Source: Comamonadaceae bacterium
GTDB taxonomy: Bacteria; Pseudomonadota; Gammaproteobacteria; Burkholderiales; Burkholderiaceae_C
Reading direction: 5' to 3'
Length of the DNA: 50,998 nt
Assembly: GCA_947371915.1 (NCBI GenBank)
Contig: CANBRM010000010.1
Location: 1-50,998 of the forward strand
The notes under the pieces are model-generated. The model did not search any database. It was given only the letters and a program-made list of their open reading frames with translations, and was not told where the DNA came from. Of this stretch, positions 35,015 to 43,148 are shown piece after piece. The position numbers and the translations under genes were made by a program. How positions within the stretch are numbered: position 1 is the first letter of the stretch; every line of letters begins with the position of its first letter.

Positions 35015-36657
35015 CGTTTGAATCCACCTGGAACCCCCACGGCCCTTTGGCGCAGCAAAGGCGCGAGGCCGCACTGGCCCGCTTGGCGCAATGGCAAGCC
35101 TTGCAAGACCGCGCAGCGCTTGCCTCAGCCCAGTCTAAACCCGTGTTCGACAAACGCGGGCAACTGCTGCCGCGTGAACGTGTGGCTTTGCTGCTGGACC
35201 CGGGTGCGCCCTTTTTGCCGCTGTGTGCCTTGGCGGGCTTCATGCAAGACACGCCCGACCCGGCCAAGTCGGTGCCCGGCGGCGGCATGATCGCGGGCAT
35301 TGGCTTCATCAGTGGTGTGCGCTGCATGGTGGTGGCCAGCGACTCGGGCATCGAGGCCGGAGCCATTCAGGCGCGGGGTCTGGAAAAGATCTTGCGTGTG
35401 CAAGAGCTGGCCCTTGAAAACAAACTCCCCTTTGTGCACCTGGTCGAAAGCGCTGGGGCCAACCTGATGCAGTACAAGGTCGAGGGCTTTGTGCTGGGCG
35501 GCAGCTTGTTTCGCAACCTGGCGCGCCTGTCGGCAGCGGGCCTGCCCGTGCTCACGGTGCAACACGGCTCGGGCACCGCAGGCGGGGCTTACATGCCGGG
35601 CCTCTCTGACACCGTCATCATGGTGCGCGGTAGGTCACGGGCCTTTCTGGCCGGGCCGCCTTTGCTCAAAGCCGCCACCGGCGAAGTGGCCACCGAAGAA
35701 GAACTGGGCGGGGCCGAAATGCACACCAGCGTCTCAGGCCTGGGCGAATACCTGTGCGAAGACGACCGCCACGCGCTGGGCACGGCGCGCGATGTGGTGG
35801 CACGCTGGGACTGGCCATCCATCCGTACATCACGCAACACGTCAAACAGCCCACCGCTCCACACCCAGCGACAGGCCAAACCACCGCGGTTTGACGCCGA
35901 AGAACTGCTGGGCCTGATGCCCGCCCACCACCGCGAACCCATCGACATGCGCGAAGTCATCTTGCGCTTGGTGGACGATTCGGATTTTCTGGAATTCAAG
36001 CCTTTGTTCGGCGCGGCCACCGTGTGCGCACAAGCGCGCATCGGCGGGCACGCGGTCGGCATCATCAGCAACAACGGGCCGATTGATGTGGCCGGGGCCA
36101 ACAAGGCCACACACTTCATCCAGTGGATGTGCCAGCTGGGTCACCCCATCGTCTATCTGCAAAACACCACGGGCTACATGGTGGGCAAAGACAGCGAACA
36201 AGGCGGCATGATCAAACACGGCTCCAAAATGATCCAGGCGGTGACCAGCGCCACAGTGCCGCAGATCACCATCCAGTGCGGTGCCTCGTTTGGGGCAGGC
36301 AACTACGGCATGTGCGGTCGGGGTTACGCGCCACGCTTTTTGTTCAGCTGGCCGGGGGCCAAGACGGCAGTGATGGGCGGCGAGCAAGCAGCCCGCACCA
36401 TGCAGATCGTGGCCGAGGCGGGCATGGCCCGCAAAGGCATCACGCCCGACCCCGACAAGATGCAGGCCCAGTTCGACAAGATCGTGGCCCTGTTTGAAGC
36501 GCAGGCTGATGCGTTTTACACCAGCGGCTTGGTGCTGGATGACGGCGTGATCGACCCGCGCGACACCCGCAGCGTGCTGAGCTTTTGCCTCGACACCTGC
36601 GCCGAGAGTGCAGCCCGCCAGCCCCGCGCCAGCACGTTTGGCGTGGCCCGCATGTGA
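35011..36657 (+). CDS. Acyl-CoA carboxylase carboxyltransferase (beta) subunit, geranyl-CoA carboxylase-like
   Basis: A 548-residue crotonase-fold carboxyltransferase that takes CO2 from biotin to an enoyl-CoA. The two oxyanion regions are GSGTAGGAYMPGLSD and GASFGAGNYGMCGRG. From memory of the families, IAGIGFISGVRC, GGMIKHGSKMIQAV and SWPGAKTAVMGGEQAA follow AtuC of geranyl-CoA carboxylase more than LiuB of methylcrotonyl-CoA carboxylase (KHGAKMVTAV type). It partners the biotin carboxylase at 39871-41970. A low-complexity linker at about residues 270-290 joins the two halves. The start overlaps the SDR stop. Substrate assignment is inferred; a non-terpenoid methyl-branched enoyl-CoA remains possible. 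Confidence 0.9.
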   Translation: MTFESTWNPHGPLAQQRREAALARLAQWQALQDRAALASAQSKPVFDKRGQLLPRERVALLLDPGAPFLPLCALAGFMQDTPDPAKSVPGGGMIAGIGFISGVRCMVVASDSGIEAGAIQARGLEKILRVQELALENKLPFVHLVESAGANLMQYKVEGFVLGGSLFRNLARLSAAGLPVLTVQHGSGTAGGAYMPGLSDTVIMVRGRSRAFLAGPPLLKAATGEVATEEELGGAEMHTSVSGLGEYLCEDDRHALGTARDVVARWDWPSIRTSRNTSNSPPLHTQRQAKPPRFDAEELLGLMPAHHREPIDMREVILRLVDDSDFLEFKPLFGAATVCAQARIGGHAVGIISNNGPIDVAGANKATHFIQWMCQLGHPIVYLQNTTGYMVGKDSEQGGMIKHGSKMIQAVTSATVPQITIQCGASFGAGNYGMCGRGYAPRFLFSWPGAKTAVMGGEQAARTMQIVAEAGMARKGITPDPDKMQAQFDKIVALFEAQADAFYTSGLVLDDGVIDPRDTRSVLSFCLDTCAESAARQPRASTFGVARM

Positions 36658-36667
36658 AGGCCCACAC

Positions 36668-37807
36668 ATGGCCACCGATTTGAAACACATGCTCTCGCTG
36701 GACGCTGCCCACCAGTTGGGTGAGCAGCTGGCTGCGGCCGGGGCCACAGTGCATCGGGGCCAATGGCAAAAGGCCATGGGGGCCGACTTTGAAGCCCTGG
36801 GCCTGATGGACCGAGGCCGCCGCCTGGACCAGGTGATGGCGCAATTTATGCCGCCTGACTTTGCGCAGGCCGCCCCTTTGTTGGTGCGGGCCATGGGCCG
36901 CCCCATGGGGCTGGACAAACACGGCGAGCCCACCGCCAGTGGCGATGTGCCCAGCAGCTTCTTTTATCTGCCGCACAGCATGTACATCGCCAGCCATGGC
37001 CTACAGCATCTGCCCGAGGCCCTGCACGCCCAACACGCCCTGACCCAACGTTTCACCGCCGAATTCAGCCTGCGCCCCTTTTTGCAACAGCACACTCAGG
37101 CCACCTTGGAGCGCTTGGCACAGTGGGCGCAAGACGACAACGCACATGTGCGCCGCGCCGTGAGTGAAGCCACACGGCCCCGCTTGCCCTGGGCCGCTCG
37201 CTTGCCGGACTTTGTGCGCGACCCGTCTCCGGTGCTGCCCTTGTTGGCCCGCTTGCGCGACGACCCCTCGGCCTATGTGCGCCGCTCGGTGGCCAACCAC
37301 CTGAACGACATCGGCAAAGACCACCCCGAGCTGCTCACCGGATTGGCCCGCGAATGGCTGGACGATGCGCCTGTGCCTGCCTCGCGACAGGCCTTGCTGC
37401 GCCATGCCCTGCGCACCGCCATCAAGCGCGGCGATACACAGGTGCTGGCCTTGTTCGGCCACGGGGAACAGTCGGTGTTGCAGATTCAGAGCGCCAACAT
37501 CACCCCATCAAAAGCCCGAATCGGCGAAAGCGTCACCCTGCGCTGCACCCTTTACAACCCCAGTGCACAGGCGGCCAGCGCTCTGGCCGATTGGCGCGTG
37601 TTTTACGTCAAGGCCAACGGCACGCTCAGCCCCAAAGTATTCAAAGGCAGCACCGTGCAGATCGAGGCCCACGGCCATGGTGTGCTCGAAAAAACACTGT
37701 CGCTGCGCCAAATGAGCACCCGCACACACCACCCGGGTCGCCACACCGTGGAGATCGCCCTCAACGGGCATGTTCACACCCTCGGTTACTTCGATCTGCA
37801 CCCCTGA
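36668..37807 (+). CDS. AlkC-type DNA alkylation repair protein (HEAT-repeat glycosylase-like)
   Basis: A 379-residue protein of the AlkC branch of alkylation-repair HEAT proteins. After an N-terminal domain come HEAT repeats at about 95-270, with the signature AHVRRAVSEATRPRLPWA and DDPSAYVRRSVANHLNDIGK. The C-terminal part (about 275-379: ITPSKARIGESVTLRCTLYN to LGYFDLHP) looks like an Ig-like beta domain, as in the AlkC alpha subfamily. AlkC excises cationic methyladenines such as 3-methyladenine without base flipping. GAAGG lies upstream of ATG 36668. It sits ten bases after the carboxyltransferase and 22 before an acyl-CoA dehydrogenase, inside a catabolic operon, an odd place for DNA repair. 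The call is secure; the reason for its location is not. Confidence 0.88.
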   Translation: MATDLKHMLSLDAAHQLGEQLAAAGATVHRGQWQKAMGADFEALGLMDRGRRLDQVMAQFMPPDFAQAAPLLVRAMGRPMGLDKHGEPTASGDVPSSFFYLPHSMYIASHGLQHLPEALHAQHALTQRFTAEFSLRPFLQQHTQATLERLAQWAQDDNAHVRRAVSEATRPRLPWAARLPDFVRDPSPVLPLLARLRDDPSAYVRRSVANHLNDIGKDHPELLTGLAREWLDDAPVPASRQALLRHALRTAIKRGDTQVLALFGHGEQSVLQIQSANITPSKARIGESVTLRCTLYNPSAQAASALADWRVFYVKANGTLSPKVFKGSTVQIEAHGHGVLEKTLSLRQMSTRTHHPGRHTVEIALNGHVHTLGYFDLHP

Positions 37808-37829
37808 ACCCAACCCACGGAGACACGCC

Positions 37830-39002
37830 ATGCAATACACCCACGAACACCGCGAGATCCAGAACACGCTCAAGCGTTTCATCGAAGCCGAGATCAACCC
37901 CCATGTGGACGAGTGGGAAGCGGCTGAGATTTTTCCGGCGCATGAGGTCTTCAAAAAGATGGGCAACTTGGGCCTGCTGGGCCTGACCAAGCCTGAGGCT
38001 TACGGCGGTGCGGGGCTGGACTATTCGTACAGCCTGGCCATGGCCGAAGCGCTGGGCCACATTGACTGCGGCGGCATTCCCATGGCGATTGGTGTGCAAA
38101 CCGACATGGCCACGCCCGCCTTGGCGCGTTTTGGCAGCGACGAATTGCGGGCGCATTTTTTGGCCCCGGCGATTGCGGGCGACATGGTCGGCTGCATCGG
38201 CGTGAGCGAGCCGGGTGCGGGCAGCGATGTGGCGGGCATCAAAACCGTAGCCCGTAAAGACGGCGACGACTACGTGATCAGCGGCCAAAAGATGTGGATC
38301 ACCAACAGCTTGCAGGCCGACTGGATGTGCATGCTGGTCAACACCGGCGAGGGGCCCATCCATAAAAACAAGAGTCTCGTCATGGTGCCCATGCGCGAAA
38401 ACGGCAAGCTGCTGCCCGGCATCGAAGTGGGCAAGAAGATTAAAAAAATCGGCATGAACAGCAGCGACACGGGCTTGATTTATTTTGACGAAGTGCGCGT
38501 ACCGCAGCGCTACCGCATTGGGGCCGAGGGCCAGGGCTTCATCTACCAAATGCAGCAGTTTCAGGAAGAACGCCTGTGGTGCGCGGCCAGCACGCTGCAG
38601 TCGCTGACCCACTGCATACAGTGGACCGTGGAATGGGCGCAAGAGCGCAAGCTGTTTGGTTCAACCTTGGCCGACCAGCAGTGGGTGCAGTTCAAGCTGG
38701 CCGAACTCAAGGCCGAGGTGGAAAGCCTGCGCGCCCTGACCTACCAGGCTTGTGAGCATTACGTGGCCGGTGAAGACGTGACCGAGTGGGCCACCATGGC
38801 CAAGCTCAAAGCCGGCCGCCTCAACCGCACCGTGCCCGACACCTGCTTGCAATTTTGGGGTGGCATGGGCTTCACCTGGGAGAACAAGGTCTCGCGCATG
38901 TACCGCGATGGCAGGCTGGCTTCGATTGGCGGCGGTGCCGACGAGGTCATGTTGGGCATCCTGGCCAAGATGATGGGCATTGCCAAGCGGCCGCAAAAAT
39001 GA
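37830..39002 (+). CDS. Acyl-CoA dehydrogenase (long-chain / isovaleryl type active site), second copy
   Basis: A 390-residue FAD enzyme. Family blocks include GVSEPGAGSDVAG, GQKMWITNSLQADW and FWGGMGFTWENKV. Glu247 in FQEERLW is the likely base, and the C-terminal YEGT position is replaced (IGGGADEV). GGAGA precedes ATG 37830. It shares an ATGA overlap with the enoyl-CoA hydratase, so the two are coupled, as expected for successive steps. It may act like AtuD (citronellyl-CoA dehydrogenase), by analogy with the Pseudomonas atu cluster only. Confidence 0.92.
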   Translation: MQYTHEHREIQNTLKRFIEAEINPHVDEWEAAEIFPAHEVFKKMGNLGLLGLTKPEAYGGAGLDYSYSLAMAEALGHIDCGGIPMAIGVQTDMATPALARFGSDELRAHFLAPAIAGDMVGCIGVSEPGAGSDVAGIKTVARKDGDDYVISGQKMWITNSLQADWMCMLVNTGEGPIHKNKSLVMVPMRENGKLLPGIEVGKKIKKIGMNSSDTGLIYFDEVRVPQRYRIGAEGQGFIYQMQQFQEERLWCAASTLQSLTHCIQWTVEWAQERKLFGSTLADQQWVQFKLAELKAEVESLRALTYQACEHYVAGEDVTEWATMAKLKAGRLNRTVPDTCLQFWGGMGFTWENKVSRMYRDGRLASIGGGADEVMLGILAKMMGIAKRPQK

Positions 39003-39871
39003 GCACAACCATCAGCATGCCAGTGGGCAAAACTTTGCAGATCACGCGCGAAGCCGCGGTCGAAACCTGGACGATGAACGACCCGGCCACCCGCAACGCC
39101 CTGAGCGATGCCGTGGTGGACGGCTTGCTGGAAGCCTGTGCGCGTGCGTCGCAAGACGCCACGCTGCGCATCGTGGTACTGACCGGCGCGGGCGGTGCTT
39201 TTTGTGCGGGCGGCAGCTTGGGCGGGTTTGCCAGCCTGATCGGCCAGCCCTTGCAAGCGGGTCAAACCGACCCACTGCTCGCCATGAACAAAAGTTTTGG
39301 CGACCTGCTGCATGCCCTTTGCGCTCTGCCCCAATTGCTGGTGTGCCGAGTCGACGGCGCGGCCATGGGCGGCGGCTTTGGCTTGGTGTGCTGCGCCGAC
39401 CATGTGGTGGCCACAAAACGTTCGGTGCTGGGGACGCCCGAGGTCACGTTGGGCCTGCCGCCTGCACAAATTGCGCCATTCGTTTGGCAGCGTTTGGGTG
39501 AGAGCGCGGCACGCCAGTGCCTGCTGCAAGGGCTGAGCTACTCCGCAGAGCAGGCGCTGCAAATGGGCTTGGTCAACGAAGTGATCGAGCACGACACCGA
39601 TGAAGCCTGGCACAAAACGCTGACGCGCCTGCTGCGTGCCGCACCCGACGCAGTAGCCAGCACCAAACAATTGCTGCGGCAACTGAGCGGCCCCGCGACT
39701 GGCTTTCCCAACTCACTTGCCTCACCCAACTCTCCCGCCTTGCCCGACTTTCGCGATGCCGCAGCCCAAGCGTTTGCGAGCGGACTGCGCAGCGCCGAAG
39801 CCGCGCAAGGCCTGGCCGCGTTTGCACGCAAACAACCCGCGCCTTGGGCCATCACCAGCGAGAAGCCTTGA
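38999..39871 (+). CDS. Enoyl-CoA hydratase/isomerase family protein (AtuE-like position)
   Basis: A 290-residue crotonase. The oxyanion region GAFCAGGSLG and GAAMGGGFGLVCCAD are clear. Of the two catalytic Glu of classical hydratases only one is present: Glu148 in GTPEVTLG is retained, while the other place is Gly128 in GGGFG. The segment LGLPPAQIAPFV recalls isohexenylglutaconyl-CoA hydratase AtuE. A Ser/Pro/Asn-rich insert (SLASPNSPALP) lies near the C-terminus. It overlaps the acyl-CoA dehydrogenase (ATGA) and the biotin carboxylase (TGATG). It may hydrate the carboxylated product as in the Atu/Liu pathways; isomerase activity is possible. Confidence 0.88.
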   Translation: MSTTISMPVGKTLQITREAAVETWTMNDPATRNALSDAVVDGLLEACARASQDATLRIVVLTGAGGAFCAGGSLGGFASLIGQPLQAGQTDPLLAMNKSFGDLLHALCALPQLLVCRVDGAAMGGGFGLVCCADHVVATKRSVLGTPEVTLGLPPAQIAPFVWQRLGESAARQCLLQGLSYSAEQALQMGLVNEVIEHDTDEAWHKTLTRLLRAAPDAVASTKQLLRQLSGPATGFPNSLASPNSPALPDFRDAAAQAFASGLRSAEAAQGLAAFARKQPAPWAITSEKP

Positions 39872-41970
39872 TGAAAACCACCACGCAACCTAGCGCGCAC
39901 TCGCCTGCACATTCGCCTTCACATTTGCCGTCTCGTCTGCCCGTCACCCGCCTGCTGATCGCCAACCGGGGCGAGATCGCCCGCCGCGTGATCCGCACGG
40001 CACGGCGCATGGGCGTCCAGACGGTGGCCGTTTATTCAGACGCCGACCGCAACGCCCTGCATGTGCACGAAGCCGACACCGCCGTTGGTTTGGGTGGCAC
40101 GCTGTCAGCCGACTCGTATTTGCGCATCGACAAGTTGCTGCAAGCCGCAAGCGATAGCGGGGCCGATGCGGTCCATCCGGGCTATGGGTTTTTGAGCGAG
40201 AACGCCGAGTTCGCGCAGGCCGTGATCGACGCGGGCCTGACTTGGGTCGGGCCGCCACCCGAAGCCATTCGGGCGCTGGGCAGCAAATCAGCCGCCAAGG
40301 CGCTGGCCCTGCAGCACGGCGTGCCTTGCTTGCCGGGCTACTTTAGCGCAGACCAAAGCGACGCCACCTTCACTGCACAAGCCGAGCAGTTGGGACTGCC
40401 GCTGATGGTCAAAGCCGTGGCCGGAGGTGGCGGGCGCGGCATGCGCTTGGTGACCGACATGGCGCAGCTGCTGCCCGCGCTGCAAAGCGCCCGCTCTGAA
40501 GCATTGGCCGGTTTTGGCAACGGCGATTTGCTGATGGAACGCGCCTTGCTGCGCCCCCGCCACATCGAGGTGCAGATCATGGCCGACACACAAGGCCACT
40601 GCATCCACTTGGGTGAGCGCGACTGCTCGGTGCAGCGCCGTCACCAAAAGATCATCGAAGAATCCCCCAGCCCGGCCGTGAACGCTGCGCTGCGCGCGCA
40701 ACTCGGGCAAGCGGCTATCGCGCTCGCGCAATCGGCGGGCTATGTGGGCGCAGGCACAGTGGAGTTTTTGCTGGACGAGGCACAAGACGACCCGCAAGCT
40801 AACCAGATAGCAGACAAGCCTTTTTATCTGATGGAGATGAACACCCGACTGCAGGTGGAGCACCCGGTGACCGAGATGCTCACAGGCCTCGATCTGGTCG
40901 AGTTGCAGCTGCGCATCGCACGCGGCGAAGCGCTGCCACTGACGCAAGCCGATGTGCGCCTGCAAGGCCATGCCATCGAAGTGCGCCTGTGCGCGGAAGA
41001 CGAACACTTCACACCGCAGACCGGCACGGTGGTGCACTTCGCTGCGCCGACCCTCGATGCAGGGTTGCGCTTTGACCACGCGCTGCACACCGGCGCCGAA
41101 GTCACGCCGCATTACGACGCCATGCTGGGCAAACTGATCGCCCACGCACCCACGCGAAACGAAGCCATCGCCCGCCTGTGCGCAGGCCTGAACCAAACGG
41201 TTGTGCTGGGCCTGCCCACCAACCGCGCGTTTTTGGCCGCGTGTTTGCAACACCCCCTATTTGCAGCAGGCGAGGCATTGATCCCTTTCTTGGCCGAACA
41301 GGCCCACACCGTGCGCGAGCACTTGCAAGCCAGCGCCAAGGTGCAGACCGTGGCCGCGCTGGCGGTGCTCTATGCCCAACAGCCACCCGCGCAGCACATG
41401 GCCAACCCGTTTGCACGGCCCGTGCGCATGGGCTTTGAGGGGCAGGCTCAAGCCTGGCAAGCCGCGGTACACGAACTGGGGCACGGCCAAGTGCGTGTGC
41501 ACCAAGGCGATGTCACACATGAAGCGCTACTCGAACATGCGCTCGCTGCTCAAGCAACAGGCGCAGCAGACACAAAACACCACGCGTTGCACATCACCTT
41601 GAATGGCGTGCGGTGGCAAGCGCTTTTGGCGCGCACAGGCGGCACGACAGCGCGCTGTCATGTGCAATTGCAAGGCCCGCAATGCGCAGAAATGTGGCTG
41701 ACCGACCAAAGCCACAGCGCGCCCAGCGCAGGCGCCAGCACACAAGCGGCGCAGTTGCTGCGAGCCCCCTTCAACGGCAAGCTGATCGCGCTGCATGTGC
41801 AAGAGGGTGAATCTGTCAAACAGGGCGATCCGATTTTGGTCATCGAATCGATGAAGTTAGAACATATCTTGTGCGCCCAAAGCGATGCGGTGGTGCACAG
41901 CCTCTTGGCCAGCGTAGGCCAACAAGTGAGCACCGGCCAAGTGTTGGTGCAATGGAAGGACGCCCCATGA
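39871..41970 (+). CDS. Acyl-CoA carboxylase biotin carboxylase/BCCP (alpha) subunit
   Basis: A 699-residue biotin carboxylase-carrier fusion. The first domain starts at RLLIANRGEIARR (about residue 28), ATP-grasp motifs include KAVAGGGGRGMR and ERDCSVQRRHQK, and EMNTRLQVEHPVTE is the active-site strand. A BT-like linker follows, then a biotinyl domain with biotin-acceptor Lys662 in ESMKLEH. The acceptor motif is MKL where most have MKM. The first 27 residues are Ser/Pro/His-rich and repetitive, not conserved. ATG 39871 shares its A with the hydratase stop. It pairs with the beta subunit at 35011-36657 and loads CO2 for the same enoyl-CoA substrate. Confidence 0.93.
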   Translation: MKTTTQPSAHSPAHSPSHLPSRLPVTRLLIANRGEIARRVIRTARRMGVQTVAVYSDADRNALHVHEADTAVGLGGTLSADSYLRIDKLLQAASDSGADAVHPGYGFLSENAEFAQAVIDAGLTWVGPPPEAIRALGSKSAAKALALQHGVPCLPGYFSADQSDATFTAQAEQLGLPLMVKAVAGGGGRGMRLVTDMAQLLPALQSARSEALAGFGNGDLLMERALLRPRHIEVQIMADTQGHCIHLGERDCSVQRRHQKIIEESPSPAVNAALRAQLGQAAIALAQSAGYVGAGTVEFLLDEAQDDPQANQIADKPFYLMEMNTRLQVEHPVTEMLTGLDLVELQLRIARGEALPLTQADVRLQGHAIEVRLCAEDEHFTPQTGTVVHFAAPTLDAGLRFDHALHTGAEVTPHYDAMLGKLIAHAPTRNEAIARLCAGLNQTVVLGLPTNRAFLAACLQHPLFAAGEALIPFLAEQAHTVREHLQASAKVQTVAALAVLYAQQPPAQHMANPFARPVRMGFEGQAQAWQAAVHELGHGQVRVHQGDVTHEALLEHALAAQATGAADTKHHALHITLNGVRWQALLARTGGTTARCHVQLQGPQCAEMWLTDQSHSAPSAGASTQAAQLLRAPFNGKLIALHVQEGESVKQGDPILVIESMKLEHILCAQSDAVVHSLLASVGQQVSTGQVLVQWKDAP

Positions 41971-43148
41971 GCACCGCTGAATTCACGCCCGCTATCACCC
42001 CCGACTTCACGCCAGAAGACCTGCAAAGCCTGCACGCCACCGTTGAGCGCTTTGCATGCCAGGCCATTGCCCCGCACGTACCCGCGTGGGAAGAAGCCGG
42101 TCAATTTGACCGATCGCTTTACACCCAAGCCGCAGAGCTGGGCCTGCTGGGCCTGGGCTACCCCGAACACCTGGGCGGCACACCCGCCCCCTGGCGAGCT
42201 CGCAACCTGCTGTCACAAACCCTCGCGCGTTACGGCGGCAGCGGCGGTGTGATGGCCAGTTTGTTCTCGCACAACATTGGCCTGCCCCCGGTCATGGCAC
42301 ACGGCAGTGCCGAGTTGCAAGCCGAGGTGGTGCCACCCGTGCTGCGCGGCGAACGTATCGCGGCACTGGCCATCACCGAGCCCGGTGGCGGCTCGGATGT
42401 GGCTGGCCTGCGCTCCACCGCGCGCGCAGACGGCAGCGACTATGTGATCGACGGCGAAAAGGTGTTCATCACTTCAGGCCTGCGCGCCGACTGGATCACC
42501 CTGGCCGTGCGCACCGACTTGGCCAGCAAGGGGGCCAGTGGCATTTCGATGGTCGTGGTGCCTGGCGACACGCCCGGCATCACACGCACGCGCTTGCACA
42601 AGATGGGCTGGCACAGTTCGGACACGGCGCAGCTGCACTTTGACGGCGTGCGGGTGCCCCAGCGTTACCGGCTGGGTGACGAGGGCGCGGGCTTCAAGAT
42701 GATCATGGGCAACTTCAACGGCGAGCGCCTGGCCATGTCGGCCATGGCGCTGGGTTTTGCTGAGGCTTGTTTTGACGAAGCAATGGCCTGGAGCCGTCAA
42801 CGCCAGACCTTTGGCGCGGCACTGATCGAGCGCCAGGTCATCCGCCACAAACTGATGGACATGCAAATGCGCATCTCGTCCACCCAAGCCTGGGTCGATG
42901 CCGTGACGCAGCAAGCCGATGCCGGCCAGACCGGTGCCGAGTGGGTGGCTCAGGTGTGCTTGCTGAAGAACCACGCCACCCAAACCATGCAGTTTTGCGC
43001 GGATGCCGCCGTGCAGATGCTGGGCGGCATGGGCTTCATGCGCGGCACGGTCAGCGAGCGGGTTTACCGCGAAGTGAAAGTGATGATGATCGGCGGCGGG
43101 GCCGAAGAGATCATGAAAGAGCTGGCCGCGAAGCAGTTGGGCATTTGA
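41967..43148 (+). CDS. Acyl-CoA dehydrogenase (long-chain / isovaleryl type active site), third copy
   Basis: A 393-residue FAD enzyme and last gene of the operon, overlapping the biotin carboxylase by four bases. Family blocks are ITEPGGGSDVAGL, GEKVFITSGLRADW and MLGGMGFMRGTV. Glu253 in FNGERLA is the likely catalytic base; the C-terminal YEGT place reads IGGGAEEI. It differs clearly from the two upstream paralogues, so a distinct acyl-CoA is likely. The stop abuts the stop of the convergent MFS gene (TGATCA), leaving no room for a terminator between them. Confidence 0.92.
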   Translation: MSTAEFTPAITPDFTPEDLQSLHATVERFACQAIAPHVPAWEEAGQFDRSLYTQAAELGLLGLGYPEHLGGTPAPWRARNLLSQTLARYGGSGGVMASLFSHNIGLPPVMAHGSAELQAEVVPPVLRGERIAALAITEPGGGSDVAGLRSTARADGSDYVIDGEKVFITSGLRADWITLAVRTDLASKGASGISMVVVPGDTPGITRTRLHKMGWHSSDTAQLHFDGVRVPQRYRLGDEGAGFKMIMGNFNGERLAMSAMALGFAEACFDEAMAWSRQRQTFGAALIERQVIRHKLMDMQMRISSTQAWVDAVTQQADAGQTGAEWVAQVCLLKNHATQTMQFCADAAVQMLGGMGFMRGTVSERVYREVKVMMIGGGAEEIMKELAAKQLGI

